DNA of 63,170 nt, taken from WTJD01 sp964225175. GTDB taxonomy: Bacteria; Pseudomonadota; Gammaproteobacteria; Xanthomonadales; SZUA-36. Made by a program: the position numbers and the translations under genes. The notes beneath the pieces are model-generated. The model was given only the letters and a program-made list of their open reading frames with translations. It ran no database searches and was not told the DNA's origin. Location of the stretch: the NCBI GenBank assembly GCA_964225175.1, contig CAXQNK010000073.1, forward strand, positions 1 to 63,170. Reading direction: 5' to 3'. This document shows positions 33,231 to 42,417 of this stretch, one piece after another. How positions within the stretch are numbered: position 1 is the first letter of the stretch; every line of letters starts with the position of its first letter.

Positions 33231-33288
33231 TCCGCTTTAGCCGCATTTCTAAAGCGCTCGCAAGTTGGAAACTTAAATCAGCGCTGTA
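33231..33288 (-). ncRNA. SAM-II riboswitch controlling metY
   Basis: Read on the minus strand, the leader begins AGCGCTGATTTAAG, continues with a loop to CTTGCGAGCGCT, and ends GAAATGCGGCTAAAGCGG. These are the conserved blocks of the SAM-II (metA/metX-type) aptamer. The P1 stem is GCGCT with AGCGC, the GATTTAA and TTGC boxes are in place, and GCTAAA near the 3' end forms the pseudoknot. Agreement with the marine metX SAM-II element remembered from the literature is nearly base for base in these boxes. Gene context (metY) fits the ligand. A terminator follows immediately, suggesting transcription attenuation. Confidence 0.93.
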
Positions 33289-33293
33289 GATGC

Positions 33294-33302
33294 ACTATAT
33301 CA
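33294..33302 (-). promoter_or_regulatory. Extended -10 promoter of the metY leader
   Basis: On the minus strand TGATATAGT is an extended -10 element (TGn plus TATAGT). Initiation about seven bases downstream would put the transcription start at the first bases of the SAM-II aptamer. No good -35 is visible, as is usual for extended -10 promoters. Confidence 0.6.
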
Positions 33303-33380
33303 CGTTCTTTGGCATGTGGCCCAACAACCCAATGGGCAGTCTTGGCCCACTGAGTGAAGATGGTAGCTCATTGTCCGCTA

Positions 33381-33755
33381 TCAAGAAGCCCGCACAATGA
33401 GCGGGACCGGCCGTTCCAACGTGGCCGCCGGCCGGGCGCTCTGGTTGGCGCGCAGCGCCCTGGATTTTGGATAAATCATGGTCTTGAGCCGGAATTCGCT
33501 CCACTCGCCCTCCAGGCGCAGGCGGATGAGCTCTGCGGTGGATTCTTCACGGCTGATCCCGGTTTGAAGCAGGTGGCGAACATGGGATATGCCCGGCTCG
33601 ACGCCGATGAGAAGGAAATCGTCTTCAAGCTCGCGTTGCGCGGACGAGCAGCTCGCCCCGCCCGCAACCGCTCTCAGTGCTTTGCGCTCAGCCTCAAGTG
33701 CGTTGCGCATCATGTGGTCTACGGCAGTCTTGTCCACTGAAGGTATTGTGCTCAT
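33381..33755 (-). CDS. Hypothetical protein, 124 residues
   Basis: No family is recognised. The protein is soluble, with a helical N-terminal half (VDHMMRNALEAERKALRAVAGGASCSSAQRELEDDFLLIG), a middle with HVRHLLQTGISREESTAELIRLRLEGEWSEFRLK and a basic tail. AGGAGG eight bases before the ATG argues that it is a real gene. It lies upstream of the metY promoter on the same strand, with its stop about 90 bp before the riboswitch, so it is a separate unit. Confidence 0.6.
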   Translation of the reverse strand: MSTIPSVDKTAVDHMMRNALEAERKALRAVAGGASCSSAQRELEDDFLLIGVEPGISHVRHLLQTGISREESTAELIRLRLEGEWSEFRLKTMIYPKSRALRANQSARPAATLERPVPLIVRAS

Positions 33756-33960
33756 TTCCCTTTCCTCCTGATTATTCCGTGTCCCAGATGATAATCATTC
33801 AAAGCGCGACGGATTTGACCCGGGCGGCCAATGTGTTGACCTGAATGACACGAATGAATGTCCCGATGTGTCGATGACGTTGTATCATCGTTAATGTCTT
33901 GGGGGGACTCGCACCCACGGTGCGTTTGAATCCAGTCCAAATAGAGGGAATTTACATATC

Positions 33961-34362
33961 ATGAGAAACATTATTGTTCTGTTACTACTGCTTGCTTCAT
34001 TCCAGGTATCGGCCCAGGAGGGTGAGAATCGTTTTGTCTACGAATTGCGCTTCGAGTTTTCACCCAATGCCTCGTTCGCGGATGCCGAGAAGCAGTTCTT
34101 CATTTTCTATGACGGTTTCAAACAAAGCGAATTCGCGACGGATGCGGTGGCCTTGCAGCATCACACCGGCGACCGGATGGACTATAAAATCCTGGCCTTT
34201 ACGGATTCCTGGGACAAGATCGACGACATGGTCGAGGATGCGCAGAATTACTTTGCCGAGAAAGATCCGACCATGTTCACTGCTCCCTGGAAAATCACTC
34301 ATACCGGGGATGCGGTGTACGCGGTCCGGAAATCGCTGGAAGAGGGCTTCGTGTCGAAATAG
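33961..34362 (+). CDS. Periplasmic hypothetical protein, 133 residues
   Basis: A signal peptide (MRNIIVLLLLLASFQVSAQ) precedes about 114 residues: RFVYELRFEFSPNASFADAEKQFFIFYDGFKQSEFATDAVALQHHTGDRMDYKILAFTDSWDKIDDMVEDAQNYFAE. The strand-helix-strand alternation could be an ABM/Dabb-like dimeric barrel, but the match is weak. The start has AGAGGGA eleven bases upstream. Confidence 0.62.
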   Translation: MRNIIVLLLLLASFQVSAQEGENRFVYELRFEFSPNASFADAEKQFFIFYDGFKQSEFATDAVALQHHTGDRMDYKILAFTDSWDKIDDMVEDAQNYFAEKDPTMFTAPWKITHTGDAVYAVRKSLEEGFVSK

Positions 34363-34414
34363 GGCAGAGCGCGCTTGCCGGACCCGTTCAGCGTGGAAAG
34401 TCGAGCTGAGTCGC

Positions 34415-34579
34415 TTAACGTTTTTTGCGAAGCAGTCGCACCCAGAACGAAAGCTCAAACATCATGCCGAGGCCAATCAGGATGCCGGCACCGACCGTCA
34501 TGCCGACGCCGTAGCAAACCAGGGCCGCAACCAGCAGCGCCAGGAGGATGGCGGGCCGTCGGATGTTTTTTGAGATCAT
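34415..34579 (-). CDS. Small membrane protein, 54 residues, possibly leaderless
   Basis: The ORF begins MISKNIRRPAILLALLVAALV, continues as a second hydrophobic stretch (GMTVGAGILIGLGMMFELSFWV) and ends RLLRKKR. The positive ends with two hydrophobic segments are typical of a small inner-membrane protein. A perfect TATAAT lies only nine bases before the ATG, so transcription from it would start at or next to the start codon. There is no Shine-Dalgarno. No family recognised. Confidence 0.55.
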   Translation of the reverse strand: MISKNIRRPAILLALLVAALVCYGVGMTVGAGILIGLGMMFELSFWVRLLRKKR

Positions 34580-34630
34580 GATGGGATTATAGCCGTTTCG
34601 GACCCGACGCCCCGGCGCACAGCGCTGGGA

Positions 34631-35023
34631 TCAGCCCTTCGTCCAGCCGCTATGCTGGGGTACCCCGTCATCAAGACGGTAGTAATCGCCCTTGTGCGCT
34701 GTGAAGATGTGTTGCGCCAGCCGGGTGCCCGTGGCCTCGTCAAAAGCGCCCATCGCTACGTAAAGGTGGTCTTCTCCGTCGGGGCGCCAGAACAGGCTGG
34801 ATCCGCATACATCACAGAACCCGCGCGAGGCTTCGCTCGAGGACCGATACCATCTGACCTTTGCAGCATCGTCGATCTCCAGGTGCTCATGGGCCACCCG
34901 GGTGGCCGAGAAATAATGCCCGGACTGCTTCCGGCACTGCGTGCAATGACAGGCGTCAGGATCGTTCAAGGGGGCGCTCACGGTGAATGAAATCGCTCCA
35001 CAGAGGCATTGGCCAGGGTGCAT
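34631..35023 (-). CDS. GFA-family (CENP-V/GFA) zinc protein
   Basis: The 130-residue protein has the GFA domain: GQCLCGAISFTVSAPLNDPDACHCTQCRKQSGHYFSA and FCDVCGSSLFWRPD supply the Cys pairs that bind two zinc ions. These proteins were named after glutathione-dependent formaldehyde-activating enzyme, but most are of unknown function. I choose the ATG at 35023, which has GGAGA five bases upstream, over an in-frame ATG four codons earlier. Confidence 0.88.
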   Translation of the reverse strand: MHPGQCLCGAISFTVSAPLNDPDACHCTQCRKQSGHYFSATRVAHEHLEIDDAAKVRWYRSSSEASRGFCDVCGSSLFWRPDGEDHLYVAMGAFDEATGTRLAQHIFTAHKGDYYRLDDGVPQHSGWTKG

Positions 35024-35067
35024 GACGGTCTCCATGGTCAGTGATTGGACAGTGTATCAGCAGAGTC

Positions 35068-36084
35068 TCACTGTCGGGTGGGGCTGTCCTCGACAAGTGA
35101 GGCCAGGGCCTCTATCCACGCGGGGTGGTCGTTGAGGCTTTCTACCAGTTGGATTTTCTCACCGCCGTGTTCGACAAAAAGCTCCTGGTATTCATGTCCA
35201 ATTTCGATCGTCGTCTCCAGGCAATCGGCCACGAAAGATGGGGAGAATACCAGCAGTTTCCTGGCGCCTTTCCTGGCCTGCGCCTCGACCATCTCGTCGG
35301 CAAACGGCTCCAGCCATTTTTTGTCCAGGCGCGACTGGAAGCACACGGTATACCGATCCTCGGGTATGCCCAGGCCCTCGGCCAGCAAACGGCTGGTACC
35401 GTAGCAGGTGGCCTTATAGCAATAGGTATTTTCAGGGGTTATTTCGTGTTCGCAGTCCCGGTCCTGGCACAGGCCGTTGTCGTACACCTTGTCGACCTGG
35501 CGCTCTGGCAGACCGTGGTAGGAAAACAGCACATGGTCATAGTCCTGCCAGTCGTATTCGCGCGCGCGGTCTAGCAGTGCGGCGGCAAAGCCAGGGTGGT
35601 CCCAGTACTGGCTGATGAAGTGTACCTCCGGGATCACCCACCACTTGCGTACTTCATCCATCACCGCCTGCAGTGCGGAGCCGCTGCTGGCCGAGGCATA
35701 TTGCGGAAACAGCGGCAAGACGATGATGCGATCGGTTGCGCTGCGCCGGATGCGCTCCAGCGTCTCCGGAATCGAGGGGTGCTTGTAACGCATGGCCAGC
35801 TCGACCCGGAAGCCGTCACCCAGGCGTTCCTGCAAGGCCGCTTGCACATTGCGCCCGTGAAGCAGGATGGGCGAGCCTTGCTCGGTCCACAATTGCTGGT
35901 AGATTTTTGCGCTTTTCGGCGCCCTGAACGGGACAATGATCAGGTTCACGAGTATTTTCCGGACCAGCCAGGGCAGGTCTATGACGCGGGGGTCATTGAG
36001 AAACTGCCTCAGGTAGCTGCGCACGTCGGACGTCGATGGACTGTCCGGCGTACCAAGATTAATCAGCAAAACGGTCGTTTTCAT
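35068..36084 (-). CDS. hemH: Ferrochelatase
   Basis: The 338 residues are a full-length ferrochelatase, inserting Fe(II) into protoporphyrin IX as the last step of haem synthesis. LLINLGTPDSPSTSDVRSYLRQFLNDPRVIDLP opens the protein; the catalytic His is in LFSYHGLPERQ and the Glu pair in FVADCLETTIEIG. A Cys-rich stretch CQDRDCEHEITPENTYCYKATCYGTS follows the active-site His, common in a group of proteobacterial HemH. It stands alone between the GFA protein and the D-aminoacylase. Confidence 0.95.
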   Translation of the reverse strand: MKTTVLLINLGTPDSPSTSDVRSYLRQFLNDPRVIDLPWLVRKILVNLIIVPFRAPKSAKIYQQLWTEQGSPILLHGRNVQAALQERLGDGFRVELAMRYKHPSIPETLERIRRSATDRIIVLPLFPQYASASSGSALQAVMDEVRKWWVIPEVHFISQYWDHPGFAAALLDRAREYDWQDYDHVLFSYHGLPERQVDKVYDNGLCQDRDCEHEITPENTYCYKATCYGTSRLLAEGLGIPEDRYTVCFQSRLDKKWLEPFADEMVEAQARKGARKLLVFSPSFVADCLETTIEIGHEYQELFVEHGGEKIQLVESLNDHPAWIEALASLVEDSPTRQ

Positions 36085-36135
36085 GGGCCATTTACTCGCA
36101 TCAGTCAGCTATGGACAATTCGCCCCGGGCTCGGT

Positions 36136-37884
36136 TCAGTTGAACCGCAGCAATCGCCCCGGCCGGGCTGGCGTGACCCGGTCGCATTCGACCACCGGTT
36201 CGCCATCGACCAGCGTGGCGATAAACCCACGCGCCTCCTGCATCAGGCGTTGTCCCCCTGCCGGCAGATCAGCGATCATACGCGGTGCGTTGAGCGCCAG
36301 GGCATCATAATCGATCAGGTTGATGTCGGCCCGTTGCCCCACCTGCAGTCTGCCACGGTCGGACAGCCCGAGATAATCGGCAGGGTCTGCACTCAGCATC
36401 TGCACGGCTCGCTCCAGCGGGATGCGTCCGTGGCTGCGGTCTCGTGTCCAGTGCTGCAGGAAATAGGCCGGGAAGCTCGCGTCACAGATGGTGCCCACGT
36501 GCGCTCCGCCGTCCGACAGGCCCAGCAGGGCGTTGGGATGCGTGAGCATGGTGTGCACGTTGTCGTAGCTGAATTCCGTGTAATTGTAGATCGGAAAATA
36601 AATGAGCTGATGGCCATCGAGTTCCAGGCACACGTCATACAGTTTGTCCATGATCGGCACGCCGTCCCGCTGCGCCTCGGCCCCCAGGGATTGCGCCGCC
36701 GGCTGCTCGTAATCCGGCTGCTCCCCCAGCCGAAACAGCTTGAAAGCCAGCTGCTCTATGTCGGCGATGATGCGGTCGACGATCGGGGGTACCGATGAGC
36801 CCGGGCCGGCCAGCGTCAGGGGTGCCTCTTTGAGGCAACGCGCCTTGAATGTGGGGTCGCGCATGACCGCCACGCGCTCTTCCAGGGTTTTATCCCTGAT
36901 CTCGAGATAAGCCGGTTGTGCGAGCAGTGGGTGGAAGGTGCATTGCAGCCCGTTGAAAACGCCAATCGCGCGCGGGGCGACCTGCACTCGAAAATCCACG
37001 CCCTCAGCATTCAGGCGTTCGGTTTCCGACAGGATGCGCCGCCATTGATCCGGCGCGAGATCGCGCTGCATCAGCGAGATCGAGCATGGGCGCCCACCGG
37101 CGCGGACGAATGCTTCGAGGATTTCGAATTCGCGCTCGAAGTGCTCGCCCTCGCGCTCCAGGTTGAAGTCGCTCACCGCCTGCAGAACACCCCGTGAGCG
37201 GCCTTTGAGTGTGGCGGCCAGTGCGCTTAATTCTTCGCGCGAGGCCTCAGAAGACGGCGTCCAGTCACCGTCTGCCGTGCGATGGACGTCCGTGCGGCCG
37301 GTCGAAAATCCCGCGGCGCCTGCATCCATTGCTTCCGAGAGCAGCCGCCGCATGGCGTCGATGTCCTCCGCGGTGGCCCGTTCATCACAGCCAGCGCGCT
37401 CCCCCATGACGTACATGCGCAGGGGGTCATGCACTGCCATGACGCCGAAATCAATGGTATGTGGAATGCGGTCGATAGCGTCCATGTATTCCGGGAAAGA
37501 TTCCCATCCCCATTTAATTCCTTCGTGCAGCGCGGTGCCCGGGATGTCCTCGACGCCTTCCATCAAGCGCACCAGAGCATCCTCGCTGCCCGGGCGCAGC
37601 GGTGCGAATCCCACGCCGCAGTTGCCCAGCAGCGCCGTGGTCACGCCAAAATTGACCGAGGGCCGCAACTCCTCGTCCCAGCTGACCTGCCCGTCGTAAT
37701 GCGTGTGCAGGTCGATAAAGCCGGGGGTGACGGTGGCCCCGTCGGCATCAATGATGCGTGCGGCTGAACTGCAGCGGCCGATCTCCGCGATGAACCCGTC
37801 GCGAATGCCAATATCGGCGGACCGTGGGGCCTCGCCCGTGCCGTCCACCACGCGCCCTCCCTTGATCACCAGGTCCAGAGCCAT
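36136..37884 (-). CDS. N-acyl-D-amino-acid deacylase family amidohydrolase
   Basis: The 582-residue amidohydrolase (family 3, D-aminoacylase type) carries LVIKGGRVVDGTGEAPRSADIGIRDGFIAEIG, then the metal motif GFIDLHTHYDGQVSWDEELRPSVNFGVTTALLGNCGVGFAP and the C-terminal LSDGGAHVGTICDASFP with the catalytic Asp, ending GRLQVGQRADINLIDYD. It probably hydrolyses N-acylated D-amino acids or related amides in the cytoplasm. Its ATG overlaps the stop of the BASS transporter gene (TGATG), suggesting that this transporter imports the substrate. Confidence 0.9.
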   Translation of the reverse strand: MALDLVIKGGRVVDGTGEAPRSADIGIRDGFIAEIGRCSSAARIIDADGATVTPGFIDLHTHYDGQVSWDEELRPSVNFGVTTALLGNCGVGFAPLRPGSEDALVRLMEGVEDIPGTALHEGIKWGWESFPEYMDAIDRIPHTIDFGVMAVHDPLRMYVMGERAGCDERATAEDIDAMRRLLSEAMDAGAAGFSTGRTDVHRTADGDWTPSSEASREELSALAATLKGRSRGVLQAVSDFNLEREGEHFEREFEILEAFVRAGGRPCSISLMQRDLAPDQWRRILSETERLNAEGVDFRVQVAPRAIGVFNGLQCTFHPLLAQPAYLEIRDKTLEERVAVMRDPTFKARCLKEAPLTLAGPGSSVPPIVDRIIADIEQLAFKLFRLGEQPDYEQPAAQSLGAEAQRDGVPIMDKLYDVCLELDGHQLIYFPIYNYTEFSYDNVHTMLTHPNALLGLSDGGAHVGTICDASFPAYFLQHWTRDRSHGRIPLERAVQMLSADPADYLGLSDRGRLQVGQRADINLIDYDALALNAPRMIADLPAGGQRLMQEARGFIATLVDGEPVVECDRVTPARPGRLLRFN

Positions 37885-38798
37885 CAATGCGTTCCTCTTC
37901 GGTCTTTGATACGTAAACCCCATACGATAAAACCCCCGCCGACAAGATGCCACAGGCCCCAGGTGGTGGCGATGGCGGCGGCGCCACCGAGTCCCTCGAG
38001 TTGCGCAATCAGGATCACTATGGCGAGCCCCGAATTCTGGATGCCAATCTCGAACATCAGCGCACGGCGCGTGGGTGGATCGGTCCGCAAAACGAGGCCT
38101 GAGCCCACACCCAGCCCGAAAGCCAGGCCGTTGTGCACCACGACCACGGCCAACAGGTAGGGCAGGGCCGGCAGCAGGACCGGCATGAACAGGTAACAGC
38201 CGTAGATGATGACGCCCAGCAGCATGAGGGTTCCCGCACGAACGCTGTGCTTGCGCAAGCGGCTTGCCAGGCCGGGGGCGAATGCGGCCAGCGCCATGCC
38301 GGCGATCAGCGGCAGGCCCAGCAGCGCCATGGTCTGGATCACGAAGTTCAATGGGCTGATGTCGATTGTTTGCAGCAGTTGGCCGGTGGGCGGGTAAACG
38401 TTGGACCAGAACAGGATCGATGCCGGTGTCACGACGGCTGCCAGCAGGCTCGAGGTGGCGGTCAGGGCCACCGAGTAGGCGAGGTTGCCGTGGCCGAGGA
38501 ACGTGAGGAGGTTCGATACCGTGCCGCCGGGACAGCAAGCCACCACGATCATGCCCAGCGCAATGGAGGGCGGCGGCGAGAGCAGCAGCAACAGGCCTAC
38601 GGTCAGCAGGGGGAGGCCGATCATCTGGGCGAATACCCCGCCAAAATAGCTTTTCGGCGCCTCGGTCACACAGCGGAAATCCCGGGGTGACAGGCTCAGT
38701 GCCACGCTGAACATGATCAGCACCAGGGCGATCGCCAGGACGGCCTGACCTGCCGGGTCAAGTGCAATTCGAAGAGCATCGAGCGCTGTTAGATCCAT
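37884..38798 (-). CDS. Bile acid:sodium symporter (BASS) family transporter
   Basis: The 304-residue membrane protein has eight to ten helices and the family features VACCPGGTVSNLLTFLGHGNLAYSVALTATSSLLAAVVTP and RRALMFEIGIQNSGLAIVI, the two crossed-helix regions that bind sodium in ASBT-like proteins. Such transporters move organic anions. Translational coupling to the D-aminoacylase points to an acyl amino acid or similar anion as cargo (inference). Confidence 0.9.
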   Translation of the reverse strand: MDLTALDALRIALDPAGQAVLAIALVLIMFSVALSLSPRDFRCVTEAPKSYFGGVFAQMIGLPLLTVGLLLLLSPPPSIALGMIVVACCPGGTVSNLLTFLGHGNLAYSVALTATSSLLAAVVTPASILFWSNVYPPTGQLLQTIDISPLNFVIQTMALLGLPLIAGMALAAFAPGLASRLRKHSVRAGTLMLLGVIIYGCYLFMPVLLPALPYLLAVVVVHNGLAFGLGVGSGLVLRTDPPTRRALMFEIGIQNSGLAIVILIAQLEGLGGAAAIATTWGLWHLVGGGFIVWGLRIKDRRGTH

Positions 38799-38940
38799 GC
38801 CTGGTGCCCTTGGTCACTGTCGCCACACAATTACCGGACGTCTAGCTTAACCCAGATAGGCGGTCTGTGCGGTTCCTTTCAGACTCTTCACCTAAAGGCG
38901 TATGTGGTGTTAAATAAGGCCGACAGTTGAGGTGGTAACC

Positions 38941-40011
38941 ATGACTCAAGGAATGCGCGCGGTGGCTCTGCTCAGTTGCTGTTTGGCGCTTCCGGCCCCT
39001 GCTGCGGAAAACGTCTTTCTCATCACCCTGGACGGTTTGCGCTGGCAGGAGCTGTTCTCAGGTGGAGAGGCCGAGCTGGTACACGACGAGGCGTATACGC
39101 CCGCACCCGAGTATGTACCTGGTAACTTCTGGCAGGGCAGCGCCGAGGTACGCCGCGCCGCCTTGATGCCCTTTTTCTGGGACACGATCGCCGTGCGAGG
39201 TACCTTGATTGGCAACCGCCTGCGTGGCAGTGAGGTGAACGTCAGCAACCGCCAGTGGTTTTCATACCCTGGCTACAACGAGATTCTGACCGGCTTCGAT
39301 GATCCGGAAATCGTCAGTAATGATCGGGTCCCCAACCGCAACGTGACCGTGCTGGAGTGGGTCAACCGGCAGCCTGGTTTCGAGGGGCAGGTGGCTGCCT
39401 TCGCCTCCTGGGAGGTGTTCCCGTGGATTATCAACGAGGACCGCAGCGGCGTGCCGGTCAACGCAGGTTTCGAATCCGCCAGCGGCCTGATCAGCGAGCG
39501 CGAGCGCTACCTGAACCGCCTGCAATCGCAGACGCCGTCGCCGTTCAACACGGTGCGGCTCGACGTGTTTACCCATCATTTTGCGCTGGAATACCTGGCG
39601 CGTGAGTCGCCAAGGCTGCTGTACATTGCCTACGGCGAGACCGATGATTTCGCGCATAGCGGCGACTATCGCCGCTACCTGGACGCGGCGCACCGAACGG
39701 ATGGTTTCATTCGGGAATTGTGGAACTTCGTGCAGTCCGACCCGCGCTACCGCGATCGAACCACCTTCGTTATCACCACAGACCACGGCCGGGGGTCGGG
39801 TGCAGGCTGGACAACCCATGACATCGACACACCCGGAGCCGATCACATCTGGGTCGCCCTGCTCGGGCCGGGCATTCCCGCTCGGGGTGAGCTCTCTGGC
39901 GGGGCGGTATTTTCCCAGAGCCAGATGGCGGCGACGGTCGCGGAGCTTCTCGGCCTTCACTACCGCGACCGCTTGGAGATCGGGGCGTCGATATTGCCCA
40001 GCCTGGATTGA
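38941..40011 (+). CDS. Alkaline-phosphatase superfamily hydrolase (phosphodiesterase/sulfatase-like), secreted
   Basis: The 356-residue protein has a signal peptide ending PAA before ENVFLITLDGLRWQELFSGG, the first metal-binding segment with Asp. Thr or Ser downstream (SYPGYNEILTG) sits where the superfamily nucleophile lies, and TTDHGRGSGAGWTTHDIDTPGADHIW supplies the C-terminal Asp-His metal ligands. The substrate is probably a phosphate mono- or diester; sulfatase activity is less likely because CxPxR is absent. GAGGTGG before the ATG supports the start. Confidence 0.82.
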   Translation: MTQGMRAVALLSCCLALPAPAAENVFLITLDGLRWQELFSGGEAELVHDEAYTPAPEYVPGNFWQGSAEVRRAALMPFFWDTIAVRGTLIGNRLRGSEVNVSNRQWFSYPGYNEILTGFDDPEIVSNDRVPNRNVTVLEWVNRQPGFEGQVAAFASWEVFPWIINEDRSGVPVNAGFESASGLISERERYLNRLQSQTPSPFNTVRLDVFTHHFALEYLARESPRLLYIAYGETDDFAHSGDYRRYLDAAHRTDGFIRELWNFVQSDPRYRDRTTFVITTDHGRGSGAGWTTHDIDTPGADHIWVALLGPGIPARGELSGGAVFSQSQMAATVAELLGLHYRDRLEIGASILPSLD

Positions 40012-40093
40012 TCCATGCCTGACCGGACCTTTGTTGCTAAAAAAGCATTTTGCTGGAGGGATTGCCCTTATCGGCGACTCATCAGCCCCCGGT

Positions 40094-41008
40094 TCAGGCC
40101 TCGGCTGAGTCATCCAGTCTGATCGTCAGATCCATGTGACCTGCCGCCGCGCGGACGGCCGTGTGGATCGACCTAAAATGAGCCTTGATCTGCTCGGCGC
40201 TCAGATGCTCCGCGGCGCGCAGCGTGATCTCGACATGCGGGAACTGGCCGGCCCGACGCGTGCGAACATGCTCCAGCGCGAGGTGTTTGGGCAGCGCCGA
40301 GTGGACGGCGTCGACGACCCGGTCATTCAGTTGACGCGAGACGGGTGCATCCAACAGCGTGGGCAGGCTGGATTTCAGCATCAGGGTGCCGCGCCAGAGC
40401 ATCAGGCCCATGACCAGCGCGGCGCCGGCCGAGTCCATGACCATCGCAATGTAGGCATCATGGCTCAGGGCTGCGATGGTCAGAGAGAACTGGAGAATCA
40501 ACGAGGTCAGGAGCTTGATGGTCCGCGCGCGGAATTGCGCGGCGAAAATTTCGCTGTCACCTTCCTCACGCGCATCGCGCATGCCCTGCCAGGTGAGAAA
40601 GTTGATCAGCACGTTAAACGCATTGATGCTGGCGGCCAGCGCCAGGCCCAGCGGCGTGGGATGATGGAGTTCTCCGAGCAGCGCGGCGGTGACCTGTGTT
40701 GCGATCCACAGTCCGCTGATAAGAAAGCCCACCCCGATCAGCAGCCAGACGAATTCCTCCAGCTTGCCCAGCCCGAACTGGAATGAGTTCAGGCGGTTGC
40801 GGTGCACCGACCAGAGCAGCCAACCCGTGTAGATTTCGATGCCGAGCATAAGCGAGCCGCGCAGGAATTCGCTGATGATCGTCAGGCTGCCGCTGATGAT
40901 GATGATCACGAACAAAACACAAAACAATAACAAGTCTGCAATGCAGGCGAACAGTATGGTGCGCTCCTTGCGGCGCTGCTGCGCGGTAACCGCGGGATTT
41001 GGGGTCAT
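40094..41008 (-). CDS. Cation-diffusion-facilitator-like membrane protein
   Basis: The 304 residues have the CDF layout: about six helices, then a cytoplasmic domain (LLDAPVSRQLNDRVVDAVHSALPKHLALEHVRTRRAGQFPHVEITLRA). TM2 reads SGSLTIISEFLRGSLMLG, where metal transporters normally have Asp and His ligands; TM5 keeps SHDAYIAMVMD. Transport of Zn/Fe/Mn is therefore doubtful or altered. It follows the HlyD-like gene by 10 bp. Confidence 0.78.
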   Translation of the reverse strand: MTPNPAVTAQQRRKERTILFACIADLLLFCVLFVIIIISGSLTIISEFLRGSLMLGIEIYTGWLLWSVHRNRLNSFQFGLGKLEEFVWLLIGVGFLISGLWIATQVTAALLGELHHPTPLGLALAASINAFNVLINFLTWQGMRDAREEGDSEIFAAQFRARTIKLLTSLILQFSLTIAALSHDAYIAMVMDSAGAALVMGLMLWRGTLMLKSSLPTLLDAPVSRQLNDRVVDAVHSALPKHLALEHVRTRRAGQFPHVEITLRAAEHLSAEQIKAHFRSIHTAVRAAAGHMDLTIRLDDSAEA

Positions 41009-41018
41009 GGGCGTGAAT

Positions 41019-42237
41019 TCAGAGGCGCAACCTGGCGCGGATAACGTCCAGGACACCCACTTCAGGAAATTCGACGAAAGCCGCCCGGCCGATAGGACAG
41101 GTATCTGCGGCCAAATTGGGCTCATTCAGGCGCACAACAGCCTGCGCGGATTTGCGCGTGCCACGATCGGCCACGGCCACCAGGCTCTCTCGACCCACGA
41201 TGGCGGATGATCCGCGCAGGAAGGCAATTTCCCCGTCTCGGGCTCCGCGCTCGCCCTCAAGCACGACCTCGGCGGGCATGCCCGGCGACAGCAACGCAAC
41301 TTCGGCATCGGAGACCGGCACATCGACCAGCAGATCCTTGCAGTTTGCCCATTCGAGAATTGTGTCGCCCGCTTTGACCGTGGCGCCCGGAATGGTGTGC
41401 GCACGCTCAATATAACTGCCGGGGGGAGCGGTGATTTCTGCCTCGCTGAGCCGGTCGAGCAGGGTCTGCTCGGTATCCAGCAAGGCCTTGGCATCTTTCA
41501 CATTGACTTCCGCCTCGGTCAGCCGATGCCGCAGTTCATAAGCCTCGAGGCGCAGAGTGACTTCAGACTCGCGGACCCAGCCGGGATCGTTCCCGTCTGC
41601 ACTGACGTATACGCCCTCGCGGGCCAGCTGCTGCCGCAGCCTGGCCAATTCCAGGCTTGCTGTGACTTCGGCCTCCTGTTGCAGCAGGTCGCTCACGCGA
41701 AGCTTGGTCTCGTCCAGAACGGCCTCGCTGAGCGCTTCGATAGATTCCAGGCTTTCCTGTCGCTTGATCAGCCGCTGCAGGATCTGGATGCGCTCACCCA
41801 GGACCTCGGCCTGGCGCTGATAATTGTCCACCTCGGATTTGATCTCAGCCTCAAACGCTCCCGCGTAGGCCGATTTGAGCCGCTGTCGATTGGCCTCGAG
41901 GGCTTCGATCTCTTTAACCTGGGCTGACAATTCATCGCGACGCACCCGGGCCATGTCCAGCTTGAAGATGGCGGCCTGGACGGCTGCCGTCTCATCGAAC
42001 AGCAGTGGATTGCTGATGGAAAACAGATGGCCATCCGGGCCCACCCGGGTATTCACCTTGGGCAGATCAGAGCTGATGACGCCATCGATGGGTGCAATGG
42101 CAAAGCGAGCCCACGCGGTGACGGCCGCATCGCGCACAATGATGGAACGCAGGTAAGGATCCCATGATCCAGATGAGGTAGATCGCGAACGTGGCGATGG
42201 CGATCACGAATACCTTATGCTCTTTCCACTTGCTCAT
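41019..42237 (-). pseudogene. HlyD-type membrane fusion protein, frameshifted near its N-terminus
   Basis: From about 42165 downwards the frame encodes DPYLRSIIVRDAAVTAWARFAIAPIDGVI, a long coiled coil (ETAAVQAAIFKLDMARVRRDEL...LLDTEQTLLDRLSEA) and a barrel-sandwich return (ITAPPGSYIERAHTIPGATVKAGDTILEW). This is a standard periplasmic adaptor. The expected membrane anchor (ATG at 42237, MSKWKEHKVFVIAIATFAIYLIWI) is in another frame. Removing one A in GGATCATGGGATCC at about 42158 would join the two as IWIWDPYLRS. As written, only a GTG at 42137 could start the adaptor, without an anchor. Either a real inactivating insertion or an assembly error. The CDF-like gene follows. Confidence 0.8.
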
Positions 42238-42417
42238 GGCATTTTTACACGCCGCCGTTCCCGTGATGATGTGTGCGTGTAATCCCCTTACCTCGAATAT
42301 AGCAGTTTTGCGAGCAGCGGGCGTGCGCGTCGCGCGGCGGGGGTGTGCAGATTTTGCGGGTCATCTTGCCCGGGAGTTGTTAGGGTAATAGCCCACGCCA
42401 CATCGTGATGTACACCT

